A DNA stretch of 36,151 nt, from positions 1-36,151 of the forward strand of contig JAHDWA010000083.1 of NCBI GenBank assembly GCA_023382535.1, read 5' to 3'. Each line of letters begins with the position of its first letter. The stretch's first letter is position 1. This document shows positions 24,876-32,537 of the stretch, piece by piece. The notes under the pieces were generated by a model that saw only the letters and a list, made by a program, of their open reading frames with translations, made no database searches and was not told the origin of the DNA. The position numbers were made by a program, and so were the translations under genes. The DNA is from Anaerolineae bacterium (lineage in GTDB: Bacteria; Chloroflexota; Anaerolineae; 4572-78; J111).

Positions 24876-25058
24876 ATGCAATTGCCAACCGTATTCCGCT
24901 CCTCAACCAATCCTCTACCGCCAATGTATGCCTGGCCTCGTTCGGTCAAGCGAGCTTTGCTGGCGGTATCGGTGCTGGTCGTCATTGTAGCTTACCTGCT
25001 TCTGGCCGGAGGGGTAATTGCTGCCTTGGCGGTATTAGCCGAAAGAGTGAGCAATTGA
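24876..25058 (+). CDS. Small single-pass membrane protein, 60 residues
   Basis: Not recognised. The protein has a proline-containing N-terminal part (about 1-20), a short basic patch (RSVKR, 22-26) and one long hydrophobic helix (about 28-53, ALLAVSVLVVIVAYLLLAGG and onward), ending with a short charged tail. It is supported as a real gene by a complete transcription unit: an extended -10 promoter at 24755, a clear GGAGGG ribosome-binding site 9 nt before the ATG, and an intrinsic terminator at 25124. No neighbour on the same strand is close. The basic patch before the helix predicts the N-terminus in the cytoplasm. Possible roles include a small regulatory subunit of a membrane complex; this is open. 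Confidence 0.7.
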   Translation: MQLPTVFRSSTNPLPPMYAWPRSVKRALLAVSVLVVIVAYLLLAGGVIAALAVLAERVSN

Positions 25059-25123
25059 GCCAAATAGCAGGGCGGTAGGTTTATAGCCAACTCTAAACGC
25101 CATCGCTTTTTCGTGAAAAATTG

Positions 25124-25154
25124 AAAGGCGGCGCTAAAACGCGTCGCCTTTTTT
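25124..25154 (+). terminator. Intrinsic terminator after the small membrane-protein gene
   Basis: AAAGGCGGCGC (25124-25134) pairs with GCGTCGCCTTT (25141-25151) with one G-T pair and a 6-nt loop; T residues continue to 25154. Confidence 0.9.
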
Positions 25155-25229
25155 ATTAGCTGTGAAATTTCACACAACACAACATATAGTATATGCTCTT
25201 CGCTCACCTACTACTTCTAGTACTACACT

Positions 25230-25799
25230 TCATAGGGGTGATTTTGGATATTTCTTCTTAGCTTCAGGGCTGAGCAGGTCCAGTTTTTCTTTAGAGATAG
25301 CCCCCAAAGTTTGATAGTTGCGGCGGGCTTCATTAAGGCTGATTCCATTAGCGCCGGTAGGGTCATCGTGCATTGTTTCTTGAACAGGATCGCTGTTCCA
25401 GCCGCACACCGGGCAGGTATCCCAGGCGCCAAGCGTTTCAAACGTGAGATGCTGGCAGACGGGACAAGGCAACCAGCCGGGCAAGTTGCCCTCAACACGG
25501 TCTACTTGAATTCCCACCGTTTCGCGCAAATGCTGGGCCAAATATTCATTGGTCGCGCCCCGGAAAGGCCGTTTCATTTTGTCAATCAGAACCGGGCGAT
25601 AGATCGGGTTGCCTGGCTGCAAATCATCAGGGGGTTGGTGGGTTTCCCACTGGACAAGGGTGGTAATATTTAATTTTTCGCGGAGACTCGGTTTAAGCGG
25701 TTCGTTAAAGAACTCGATAATCAGGTCAGCGGCCTCGTCGCGGGTCAATTTTTTGAGATGATGCCAGGCTATTTTTTCGAGAGCTTCTTCGCGCTGCAT
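25230..25799 (-). CDS. CPCC-type cysteine-rich protein
   Basis: The 189-residue protein has an alpha-helical N-terminal half (about 1-95) and a C-terminal CPCC zinc-ribbon domain. The zinc ligands are Cys112, Cys115, Cys129 and Cys132 in LPCPVCQHLTF and WDTCPVCGWNSDPVQ, followed by the family stretch GANGISLNEARRNYQTLGA. CPCC domains are widespread and mostly uncharacterised; many occur in small stand-alone proteins. The N-terminal extension has no match I recognise. The start ATG has GGAGGG upstream. It lies 82 bp downstream of the PPK2 gene on the same strand and may be cotranscribed with it. Confidence 0.82.
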   Translation of the reverse strand: MQREEALEKIAWHHLKKLTRDEAADLIIEFFNEPLKPSLREKLNITTLVQWETHQPPDDLQPGNPIYRPVLIDKMKRPFRGATNEYLAQHLRETVGIQVDRVEGNLPGWLPCPVCQHLTFETLGAWDTCPVCGWNSDPVQETMHDDPTGANGISLNEARRNYQTLGAISKEKLDLLSPEAKKKYPKSPL

Positions 25800-25881
25800 G
25801 TTACCCTCCGGCTAAAGGATCAGATTAATAGTAACACTCTATCAGGAAGTTGGCAATGGGTTCAAAGTAACTCTCATCTTG

Positions 25882-26679
25882 TTACTTAATCACAATCTTG
25901 TCCAGGTCTACTGCCGGTTCAGGAAACTTCATATCCAAGCTTTCCAGCGTCTTAATAATGGTCTCGGAGATAACCACGTTGCGATACCACTTCTTATTAG
26001 CAGGGACGATATACCAGGGAGCAGCTTTGGTGCTGCACTTTTCAAAAACATCCTCAAAAGCTCGCATGTAATCATCCCACCGCTCCCGTTCACCCAGGTC
26101 GGCCGGGTTAAATTTCCAACGCTTCTGCGGCTGATCCAGGCGGGCCTGCAAACGTTTTTTCTGTTCCTCTTTAGAGATATGGAGATAAAATTTAAGGATG
26201 GTGACGCCGCTGTCAACCAGCAACTGCTCAAAGTCATTGATGTGATCGTAACGAGTCTGCCAGATCGCTTTGGAAACCAAATTCTTTACCCGCACCACCA
26301 GCACGTCCTCATAATGAGAGCGGTTAAAGATGCCAATCATCCCCCGTAGGGGCACTCGTTCGTGAACACGCCATAAAAAATCGTGAGCCAGCTCTACGGC
26401 GGTGGGCGCTTTAAAGCTGGTGACAGACACTCCTTGCGGATTAACGCCGCTCATAATGCTGCGAATTGTTCCATCCTTACCGCCAGCGTCCATAGCTTGT
26501 AGGACAATCAACAGGGCATGCTTCCCTTCGGCATAAAGTACTTCCTGCAATTCGGATAAGCGCTCAATATTTTTGGCCAAGCGTTCCTTGGCCGCCTGTT
26601 TTTCGAGACCGCCCGTGTCTTCGAGATCAATATCGGCTAACTTGACTCTCTGGTTGGGTTTTACTTTGATAAGGGGCAT
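25882..26679 (-). CDS. ppk2: Polyphosphate kinase 2 family protein
   Basis: PPK2-family enzymes transfer phosphate between inorganic polyphosphate and nucleotides. The 265-residue protein begins at ATG 26679 behind GAGGAG; an in-frame extension to 26958 overlaps the lipoprotein gene and is spurious. Motifs are the Walker-A-like AMDAGGKDGT (62-71), the Walker-B/lid region FNRSHYEDVL (118-127) and the C-terminal WYIVPANKKWYRN. Size and C-terminal pattern are like the single-domain polyphosphate:nucleotide phosphotransferase subgroup. Direction (making or using polyP) and nucleotide (AMP, ADP or GDP) cannot be decided by eye. It starts 16 bp after the lipoprotein gene. Confidence 0.92.
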   Translation of the reverse strand: MPLIKVKPNQRVKLADIDLEDTGGLEKQAAKERLAKNIERLSELQEVLYAEGKHALLIVLQAMDAGGKDGTIRSIMSGVNPQGVSVTSFKAPTAVELAHDFLWRVHERVPLRGMIGIFNRSHYEDVLVVRVKNLVSKAIWQTRYDHINDFEQLLVDSGVTILKFYLHISKEEQKKRLQARLDQPQKRWKFNPADLGERERWDDYMRAFEDVFEKCSTKAAPWYIVPANKKWYRNVVISETIIKTLESLDMKFPEPAVDLDKIVIK

Positions 26680-26695
26680 AGATCTCCTCGCTGTT

Positions 26696-27430
26696 CTATT
26701 GAATAATAACGTCAAGTCCGGGTTCAAAACGCACCCAGTTACCCGCTGGCCCCTGGCATTCTTCTTTGGACGAAAAGCAGATGGACAGCCACAATTTGTG
26801 GTTTCCCGGGGTGCTGAAAGCCAGGCCGTCTTCGTGGGTAAAAGGTTTGCCCGCTTCAAGCTGGCTGTTATCCCAACTGGTTTGGAAGTTGCCGGTGTCG
26901 GGGGTGAGACCCAGGATGCCAAATGTCTTGATCCCCCCTTCGACATTATTGGCCTCAATCTTTACAAAGACCTTCTCGCCGACTGCGTAGGTATTCTTGC
27001 CATCACGAAAGCTGATTTTGGCCAGCACCCCATTTTGAGGGGCAGGCTCAGCCGGAGCCGCCGGGGGAGGGGGTTCGGCGGGAGGGGGTTCGGCGGCCGG
27101 AGGCTCCGCCGGCGGGGCCGGAGGTTCGGTGGGTGGGGGAGGAACGGGGGTGTCAGTCGGGATCACCTCGGGAGCAGGTGGCTGCGTGGGCGGGGGCGGA
27201 ACAGGCGTATCGGTGGATGGGGGAGGCGGCGGGATGGTGGGCGTCGGCAGGATGGAGAGCGGAATTTCCGCGTAGACGGTTGGGGTAAAGGTTGGCAGCG
27301 GGGTGCGGGTGGGTGGAAATTTAGACTCTTTCGACACCGATTGAAAGGGAAGCGAGGCGCAGGCCAGGATGACAAGAATTAAGATAATATTAAAGATACT
27401 CCAAGAACGGAGTGGCTGATATAGACGCAA
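26696..27430 (-). CDS. Lipoprotein with proline-rich linker
   Basis: Function unknown. From TTG 27430 (GAGG nearby) the protein has 244 residues: a signal sequence ending in the lipobox-like ILAC (Cys24), a low-complexity linker of Thr-Pro and Pro-Glu repeats (about 35-135), and a compact C-terminal domain (about 140-244) with DGKNTYAVGEKVFVKIEANN, probably a beta sandwich of about 105 residues. A second TTG at 27463 is also in frame; the shorter form gives the better signal peptide and ribosome-binding distance. It is cotranscribed with ppk2 by spacing. The Thr-Pro linker style recurs in the paralogous surface proteins at 33958 and 35259. Confidence 0.7.
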   Translation of the reverse strand: MRLYQPLRSWSIFNIILILVILACASLPFQSVSKESKFPPTRTPLPTFTPTVYAEIPLSILPTPTIPPPPPSTDTPVPPPPTQPPAPEVIPTDTPVPPPPTEPPAPPAEPPAAEPPPAEPPPPAAPAEPAPQNGVLAKISFRDGKNTYAVGEKVFVKIEANNVEGGIKTFGILGLTPDTGNFQTSWDNSQLEAGKPFTHEDGLAFSTPGNHKLWLSICFSSKEECQGPAGNWVRFEPGLDVIIQ

Positions 27431-27506
27431 TGGATTTACCTCATAATTATTGAGTGATAGCAACCCGGCAGTTTAACATGAAGCAGGCCAAGGGCCAAAT
27501 TAAACG

Positions 27507-27534
27507 GGTAACAGGTGACAAGTAACCCGTGAGT
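27507..27534. repeat. Four tandem 7-bp repeats (GGTAACA-like)
   Basis: GGTAACA, GGTGACA, AGTAACC and CGTGAGT follow without gaps, just upstream of the tRNA promoter. The units are degenerate but keep the period. Confidence 0.7.
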
Positions 27535-27545
27535 ACCTGTTTTCT

Positions 27546-27574
27546 TTGCCATTGAGCACCATTTGTGCTAAACT
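27546..27574 (+). promoter_or_regulatory. Promoter of tRNA-Arg
   Basis: TTGCCA (27546-27551) and TAAACT (27569-27574) are 17 nt apart with TGC before the -10. The tRNA begins 12 nt later. Confidence 0.7.
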
Positions 27575-27585
27575 AATTCTACCTT

Positions 27586-27657
27586 GCCCCCGTAGCTCAG
27601 TGGATAGAGCAGTGGCCTCCGGAGCCATGTGCGGCCGTTCGAGTCGGCCCGGGGGTA
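27586..27657 (+). tRNA. tRNA-Arg (anticodon CCG)
   Basis: A complete cloverleaf is readable. The acceptor is GCCCCCG with CGGGGGT (a G-U at the first pair) and discriminator A57. The D arm is GCTC/GAGC. The anticodon stem GTGGC/GCCAT encloses loop CTCCGGA with anticodon CCG at 27619-27621. The T stem GGCCG/CGGCC encloses TTCGAGT. CCA is not encoded, so it is added after transcription. It reads CGG codons, which are well used in the neighbouring genes. Confidence 0.95.
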
Positions 27658-27761
27658 TACAGTTTAAAGAACAAAAAGATTACCTACCGTTTCCACCTTT
27701 GCCTTGGCTGAACCAAAGGCCCTACGGGCAGAACAGGCGCAGAAAATGGTTGGTAACAGTC

Positions 27762-27831
27762 TAAAACCGCTTGACAAAACAGGACGCTCGCACGAAAGTG
27801 GGAGCGTCCTGTTTTTAGCCAAGCGGTTTTA
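27762..27831. repeat. Long hairpin with GAAA tetraloop after tRNA-Arg
   Basis: Stem segments pair as TAAAACCGCTTG with CAAGCGGTTTTA, then AAAACAGGACGCTC with GAGCGTCCTGTTTT, then CAC with GTG around a GAAA loop, with only a small internal loop and one G-G mismatch. About 29 pairs form in 70 nt. Confidence 0.9.
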
Positions 27832-28109
27832 ACTTTTATTCGCGCCTTTCTCCGGCTCGGTGAACTATTCATGAAACGAAAGCCTGTCCCACCGAAGTCC
27901 ACGTCGCCAAGTTCCGCCCTTTCTCCTACTTACCCTATAAGCAGGAACACAGGATGTCCTGCTGGCATTTTTGTTTATGGGAAATTCTTCCCAGTCAATG
28001 AAAACCCCTAATTTTTGGTCTTCCTAACCTTCAGGAATTGTGATAAACTATGTCTAAACACACCGGATTAGTAATGTGTGAATAATTCAATCAAGACAGA
28101 GGTTTACCT
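27832..28109. other. Gene-free region before the response-regulator gene
   Basis: No gene is supported in this stretch. It holds one weak inverted repeat, AGCAGGA (27940-27946) with TCCTGCT (27957-27963), followed by GGCATTTTTG, which could be a weak terminator. A TGATAAACT near 28050 is a possible -10 for the next gene. Confidence 0.4.
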
Positions 28110-28559
28110 ATGGCAGAACAAGATCCCCAAGAACTAAATGGGCTGCAACCCGGAGACGAGAATAAGAAGCCCATCCGTATCCTATATGCTGAAGACACCG
28201 AGGTTATTCGCAATATTATGGCCCAGACGTTAGAAATTTATGGATACACCGTAGCTACTGCTAAAAACGGTCAAGAAGGGGTCGAAATGGCCTTACAGTG
28301 GGAACCTGACTTGATCCTCATGGACTTACGGATGCCGGTTATGGATGGTTATCAAGCTATTCAAGCGATAAAAGTTAATCCAAAAACTCGTCATATTCCC
28401 GTTTTTGTGATTTCGGCCTGGAGCAGTAAAAGGGAGCAGGATCAAGCCAAAGCAGCCGGTGCTGATGCCTTTTTTGTAAAACCGACGGAGATGAAGCGGC
28501 TTGACGAAGCCATTAAAGCTGCTGTGACCGCTTCCACTTCCGCGCCTAAATTATTCTGA
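28110..28559 (+). CDS. CheY-like single-domain response regulator
   Basis: The 149-residue protein is a receiver domain with a 22-residue charged N-terminal extension and no output domain. Acidic residues Glu28 and Asp29 (YAEDT) form the metal pocket with phospho-acceptor Asp72 (LILMDLRMP). The later Ser in VISAWS and Lys in FVKPTE complete the active site. Such proteins act by binding partners after phosphorylation. No kinase is next to it; the GAF kinase at 21992 is 4.4 kb away and a link is only possible. The start ATG is preceded by AGAGG. Confidence 0.92.
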   Translation: MAEQDPQELNGLQPGDENKKPIRILYAEDTEVIRNIMAQTLEIYGYTVATAKNGQEGVEMALQWEPDLILMDLRMPVMDGYQAIQAIKVNPKTRHIPVFVISAWSSKREQDQAKAAGADAFFVKPTEMKRLDEAIKAAVTASTSAPKLF

Positions 28560-28883
28560 GCGCACGACTCGACCCGTCCTGAACCCCCTCCGACCTTACA
28601 GTTTCATAACGATACTGTTCGCTCCGCAATCTTTTAAATCGCTGCCTGTAGCAAAAAGTCCCTTCGCTGTGGAAGAGAGCTTTGTGTTTGGCCCGTGATG
28701 GGATTCCCGCTGCCCTCAAAGTTATAACTCATAGAGAAACTTGCTAAAAATCCGGTTCATTTTATGATACAATGGTATGCCAGGCGCCCGTAGTAACGCT
28801 TACTTCGGTTACGTCGTACCAACGCCCACCGCTGTTCGTTGTCAAAGCACAGCGGTCGGATAAAGAGAGCGATCACCTCGACG
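28560..28883. other. Gene-free leader before the metallopeptidase gene
   Basis: No gene is supported. A possible extended -10 TGATACAAT ends at 28773 without a good -35. CACCGCTGT and ACAGCGGT form an inverted repeat in the last 60 bp before the start. A TTG-started extension of the next frame into this region is not preferred. Confidence 0.4.
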
Positions 28884-30098
28884 ATGAAAAAACAAATGTC
28901 TAATAAGAACAAAATACCGCCCAAGCTGCTCACCGCACGGCCAACCTTGCGGAGAACGCATCCCCCCACGTCTCAAGCAGCCGGAACGGCAGCTACTCAA
29001 CAGGCCAGGCTTGGCCCTGCCTCCCTGACCCCTGCTGAAGTGCTGCAACTGCAACGCACCCTGGGTAACCAGGCCGTCGATCAATTTAGGACCGGAGTGA
29101 TTCAACCCCGTTCGGTTCAAGCAAAAGGGTCAGACCAGCCAGGGGGTCAACCCGTTCTCCAAAACAGATCCGATTCTTCAAGGCTGGCCCTGCCGCCGGT
29201 GCAATCAGGCTCGCTCTCACGGTCAGAGTTTGATGGCCTGATGCAGCAACATTTTGGGGTAGGGCGGATTTTCAACGGCAACCGGACTGATCAAGAGAAT
29301 GAGTTACGCCAGACGCCCGGGAATTCGAGCCTGGCTTTTAACCCACCCGATTGGCAAGATTGGAATCCCGGGTCTGACTCGACCCTGTATGCCCAGATTG
29401 TCAATGCTTTTCGGCAGTACGCCGAAAGCTTTGGCGGAATACCGCCGGTCCAGGAAATCGGCTTTTTCAATGTAAGATACGCTTATGACCACGCTTCAGC
29501 CCGGGTGGTCACCGAGCGAAACGTGCCGGCCGTGTTTGGGGGTGGTACCCTCCTGATTTACCGTTACATCACGACCAGCGCCAAGGCCTTGCCAACAGGG
29601 CGCAGTACGTCCGGCAGCGCCCCGCTGCCGCTGCCGCTACGAGAAGATACGGTCTCAAGAATCATTACCCACGAATTGGCCCACGGTCTGGTGGAAGTAG
29701 CCCTGACGCCGGCCAGTACGGGCGGAACAGCGGGACACGTGCCGGACCCTCAACTCTTGACTGATTATAAGACCGCCGTGGGCTGGACCGCCGGGGCTGC
29801 TCCCAGATTGTTCGATATCGGCGTGCCGGCCGTCCAGCAGGCCATTACCGCCGGGACAGTGCCGGACAGCACCTATGAAATCACCCAGGCCAACTGGAAT
29901 GAGCCGCGATGGATCGAGCAGCCCATCTCCAGCTATATGACAACCCATCCCGCCGAGGATTTCCCGGAAGCCGTGATGGCCTATGTGGTTAAGCCGGACC
30001 TGCTCAGAACCCGGTCCCCACGTCGGTTTCAATTTATCGCCACGCGGGCAAGTAGATTAGGCCCATTATTACGGCAAATTGGACCTGCTTCGCGCTGA
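28884..30098 (+). CDS. Predicted HELAH metallopeptidase with LQRT-GNQAV N-terminal motif
   Basis: The 404-residue protein has no signal peptide. A disordered basic N-terminus contains LTPAEVLQLQRTLGNQAV (about 48-65), a short motif I associate with N-termini of DUF4157 and other cargo-like proteins of extracellular contractile injection systems, from memory and not checked. The C-terminal half carries the zinc motif HELAH (about His263-Glu264-His267) within ITHELAHGLVEVAL. A Glu in AEDFPEAVMAYV about 100 residues later is a candidate third ligand or supporting residue. Taken together it may be a toxin or effector peptidase, but no injection-system gene is in the window. The ATG 28884 lacks a good Shine-Dalgarno, so the start is uncertain. 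Confidence 0.7.
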   Translation: MKKQMSNKNKIPPKLLTARPTLRRTHPPTSQAAGTAATQQARLGPASLTPAEVLQLQRTLGNQAVDQFRTGVIQPRSVQAKGSDQPGGQPVLQNRSDSSRLALPPVQSGSLSRSEFDGLMQQHFGVGRIFNGNRTDQENELRQTPGNSSLAFNPPDWQDWNPGSDSTLYAQIVNAFRQYAESFGGIPPVQEIGFFNVRYAYDHASARVVTERNVPAVFGGGTLLIYRYITTSAKALPTGRSTSGSAPLPLPLREDTVSRIITHELAHGLVEVALTPASTGGTAGHVPDPQLLTDYKTAVGWTAGAAPRLFDIGVPAVQQAITAGTVPDSTYEITQANWNEPRWIEQPISSYMTTHPAEDFPEAVMAYVVKPDLLRTRSPRRFQFIATRASRLGPLLRQIGPASR

Positions 30099-30120
30099 AG
30101 GGCGATTTTAGGGACGGGCA

Positions 30121-31233
30121 TTACGCCTGAAAGACTCTATACCTCACCCGCACCTTCTCCAGCCGCTCCGGCAGGATGCGTACCCCAATTCCCGGCCCGG
30201 TGGGTACAGTGATGGTTGAATCCTCAACGTTCAAGTTAAAATCCGGTCCGGCAATATCTTCGCGGTAGTAGCGATTGGTGGCAGAAATGTCGCCGGGCAG
30301 GGTGAAGTTGGGCAAGGTGGCCAGGTGGAGATTGAGCGCCCGGCCCACGCCCGTTTCAAGCATCCCCCCACACCAGAGGGGAATGCCTGCCTCGAGACAT
30401 ATCTCATGGATAGCCAGGGCGTTGTTCAAGCCCCCCACCCGACCTACTTTCATATTAATAATCCGGCCGGCTTTGATCTCGATGGCCCAGCGAGCGTGCA
30501 GCGGTGAATGAATGCTTTCGTCAAGGCAGATAGGTGTTTGGAGCTGGCGCTGCAACGTGGCGTGGTCGGCAATGTCGTCGTAATGGAGGGGCTGCTCGAT
30601 CATCAGCAGGTTGAGCCTGTCCATTTCCTGGAAAAGGGGGGCATCGGCCAGGGTAAAGGCGGAATTGGCATCAGCCATCAGCTTGAGGGTGGGGTAGCGC
30701 TCACGGACAGCGGTAAGAGGTATCAACTCCCAGCCCGGCTCAATTTTCATTTTGATGCGGCGGTAGCCCTGCTGGATGAATTGGTCCACGCGCTCCAGTT
30801 GAGCTTCCAGAGTCGGCTGGATGCCGATGCTGACGCCGACCTCAACCCGCTGGCGCACTCCGCCCAGCAATTTTGAAAGCGGGACCCCCTCAGCCTGGGC
30901 CAGCAAATCCCAGACGGCATTTTCCAGACCCGCCTTGGCCATAGGATGGCCGCGCACCCATTGATAACGGGCGGCGACCTCCTGCGGGGCCGTCACTGCC
31001 TGGCCCATAGTCGGCGGAATTAAAAAGTCGCTCAGGATGTGCCAGGCGGTCTGAACTGTTTCATAGGAGTAGCCGGGATCGTCGGCGGCCACACACTCGC
31101 CCCAGCCGACCAGACCCTCGCTGTAAACGGCCACCAGGATGCAGGGGCGGGTCACCTGCGTGCCGAAACTGGTGCGGAAGGGTGCCACCAGCGGCTGGGA
31201 AACATGGTGGAGTTCGATACGCTCGATTTTCAT
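30121..31233 (-). CDS. Enolase-superfamily OSBS/N-succinylamino acid racemase
   Basis: MLE-subgroup enolase-superfamily enzyme of 370 residues from ATG 31233 (AAAGGTGG upstream). The capping domain (about 1-125) contains SFGTQVTRPCILV. The barrel carries Lys161-x-Lys163 (KMKIEPG), metal ligands Asp188 (MADAN), Glu213 (MIEQP) and Asp238 (CLDES), and Lys262 (MKVGRVGG). The same fold and active site serve o-succinylbenzoate synthase (menaquinone) and N-succinylamino-acid racemase. No other men gene is nearby. The gene directly upstream encodes a GNAT protein, the arrangement described for the D- to L-amino-acid pathway in Geobacillus, so the racemase role is more likely. Promiscuity is common in this family. 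Confidence 0.9.
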   Translation of the reverse strand: MKIERIELHHVSQPLVAPFRTSFGTQVTRPCILVAVYSEGLVGWGECVAADDPGYSYETVQTAWHILSDFLIPPTMGQAVTAPQEVAARYQWVRGHPMAKAGLENAVWDLLAQAEGVPLSKLLGGVRQRVEVGVSIGIQPTLEAQLERVDQFIQQGYRRIKMKIEPGWELIPLTAVRERYPTLKLMADANSAFTLADAPLFQEMDRLNLLMIEQPLHYDDIADHATLQRQLQTPICLDESIHSPLHARWAIEIKAGRIINMKVGRVGGLNNALAIHEICLEAGIPLWCGGMLETGVGRALNLHLATLPNFTLPGDISATNRYYREDIAGPDFNLNVEDSTITVPTGPGIGVRILPERLEKVRVRYRVFQA

Positions 31234-31320
31234 AAAATTGCCACCTTTCCAAAATTCCTGCTTCAAAAGCTCTCAACTGGAGATGGGCTGCGTGTTCCGT
31301 GGGGAGCAAACTTCGACCCT

Positions 31321-32157
31321 CTACATTTCGTCCGGCTGCCAATCTTTTTGAAGCAGGTAGAAATTGCGGTTGTCGCCCCGGCCAAAATCAACGGCGGTGT
31401 AGCCCGCGCCAAAGTACGCCTCAAAGACCTCGCGGGTATGGAGCCGCCACTGCAAGGCTAAGTCGGGGGCAGCGGCTTTGAGCGCAGGGAAGTCGGGCGG
31501 GATCTGGAGCCAGCAAAAGGGCGCCTGGGGAGGATCAAAGGTGGAGGGGACGGCCAGGAAACCGTTGGGCAGGACTGGGGCCGGATTAATCAGGGGATGG
31601 ATGGAGCTGGCCGGAATCTGGGCTGTAGTTTGTCGGGCCAGCCGGCGGGTAACATGGGCCGAAGCAATCCACCAATCCACCCGGAATCGGTCGCTGGGGA
31701 GGCCGCGATTGAGGGCATCGGGCATATCGCCGTACAGGTGGCGCAAGTAAGTGTTACAAACCGCCCCCAGTTTATTGAGGTTCAGATAGGCATTTCGCCC
31801 TTGCAGGGGATCAAAGGTCCAGGTCACCAGATCAAGCTGGCGAGCCAGGGCAGCCTCGCGCTGGGCCAACTTTAATTGATACCCAACCCCGCTGCTCTGG
31901 TAGGCGGGCAGCACGCCGGTCTGGTGCGAGACCAGTTTGAGGCGATTCTCCAGAGTGAGGCCCGGCAGGCTGTAAGAAAAACCGATTGGTTCAGTTCCAT
32001 CCAGGGCCAGCAGCACAATTCCCCCTTCTTTGGCGAGAATCAGCAGCAGTGAGGTAGGCGTGACATCCAGTTCCGTCGTACCCCAAATTTCTATTTGCAG
32101 CCGCTCGATAGCTTGACATTCTGCAATTGTCGTCACGGGGCGAATTGAGATAGTCAT
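31321..32157 (-). CDS. GNAT-type acyltransferase paired with the racemase
   Basis: The 278-residue protein is a double-GNAT-fold type (COG3375-like). The N-terminal half has RPVTTIAECQAIERLQIEIWG and the acyl-CoA region GVLPAYQSSGVGYQLK (about 81-96). The segment WTFDPLQGRNAYLNLNKLGA, with the following TYLRHLYGDM, is characteristic of this group. In the known pathway such a protein N-succinylates a D-amino acid before racemisation. It is followed by the racemase gene after 87 bp on the same strand. No Shine-Dalgarno precedes the ATG at 32157, and the promoter candidate places the start of transcription next to it, so the mRNA may be leaderless. Confidence 0.85.
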   Translation of the reverse strand: MTISIRPVTTIAECQAIERLQIEIWGTTELDVTPTSLLLILAKEGGIVLLALDGTEPIGFSYSLPGLTLENRLKLVSHQTGVLPAYQSSGVGYQLKLAQREAALARQLDLVTWTFDPLQGRNAYLNLNKLGAVCNTYLRHLYGDMPDALNRGLPSDRFRVDWWIASAHVTRRLARQTTAQIPASSIHPLINPAPVLPNGFLAVPSTFDPPQAPFCWLQIPPDFPALKAAAPDLALQWRLHTREVFEAYFGAGYTAVDFGRGDNRNFYLLQKDWQPDEM

Positions 32158-32168
32158 AAACGTGGAGA

Positions 32169-32197
32169 ATTTTACTACAATCTATCCAAAACGTAAA
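32169..32197 (-). promoter_or_regulatory. Promoter for the GNAT-racemase operon, apparently leaderless
   Basis: On the minus strand TTTACG and TAAAAT are 17 nt apart. The ATG is only 11 nt past TAAAAT, so transcription should start a few bases from the ATG. Confidence 0.6.
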
Positions 32198-32270
32198 GGT
32201 TAAATTCCAGGGGGCGTATAAACGAAGGATCAACCGGCCAACTTATTTACATAAAATCTTCTGTCCAGGG

Positions 32271-32299
32271 TTGCCATTTCCAAAGTACAGGGGTATAAT
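32271..32299 (+). promoter_or_regulatory. Promoter for the gene at 32538
   Basis: TTGCCA (32271-32276) and TATAAT (32294-32299) are 17 nt apart. It implies a leader of about 230 nt that contains the direct repeat GGGCGAATGGT (32336-32346 and 32394-32404) and several short hairpins. No known riboswitch was recognised. Confidence 0.7.
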
Positions 32300-32537
32300 G
32301 ATAAGGGTGTAACCTGTCGTTATACTATATCTTGTGGGCGAATGGTATTTTTTAGCCATATGTAGTATAATAGGCTGAACAGGATACCCAATTGGGCGAA
32401 TGGTCCAATGGAAGCGAAAGATTAGTAGCCAGATTTTAGCCTGGCTGCGCATCTTCGCATCTTGAGCAGCTTTATGGTAGGATAAAGGAGACAGTCGGTA
32501 AATTTATCTTACTCAAAGGAAAGCTCACCACAGCGCC

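Noticed and set aside
26680..26958. N-terminal extension of the PPK2 frame
   Set aside because: It overlaps the lipoprotein gene, has no family sequence, and the ATG at 26679 has a strong Shine-Dalgarno.
28839..28883. TTG-started extension of the HELAH protein
   Set aside because: No ribosome-binding site; ATG 28884 is more plausible, though this start remains uncertain.
30121..31233. Firm menC (menaquinone) assignment
   Set aside because: Active-site residues do not separate OSBS from N-succinylamino-acid racemase, and the GNAT neighbour favours the latter.
32300..32537. Cyclic di-GMP riboswitch in the long leader
   Set aside because: A few short matches to the conserved core were considered, but the order and pairing of the known motif are not present.
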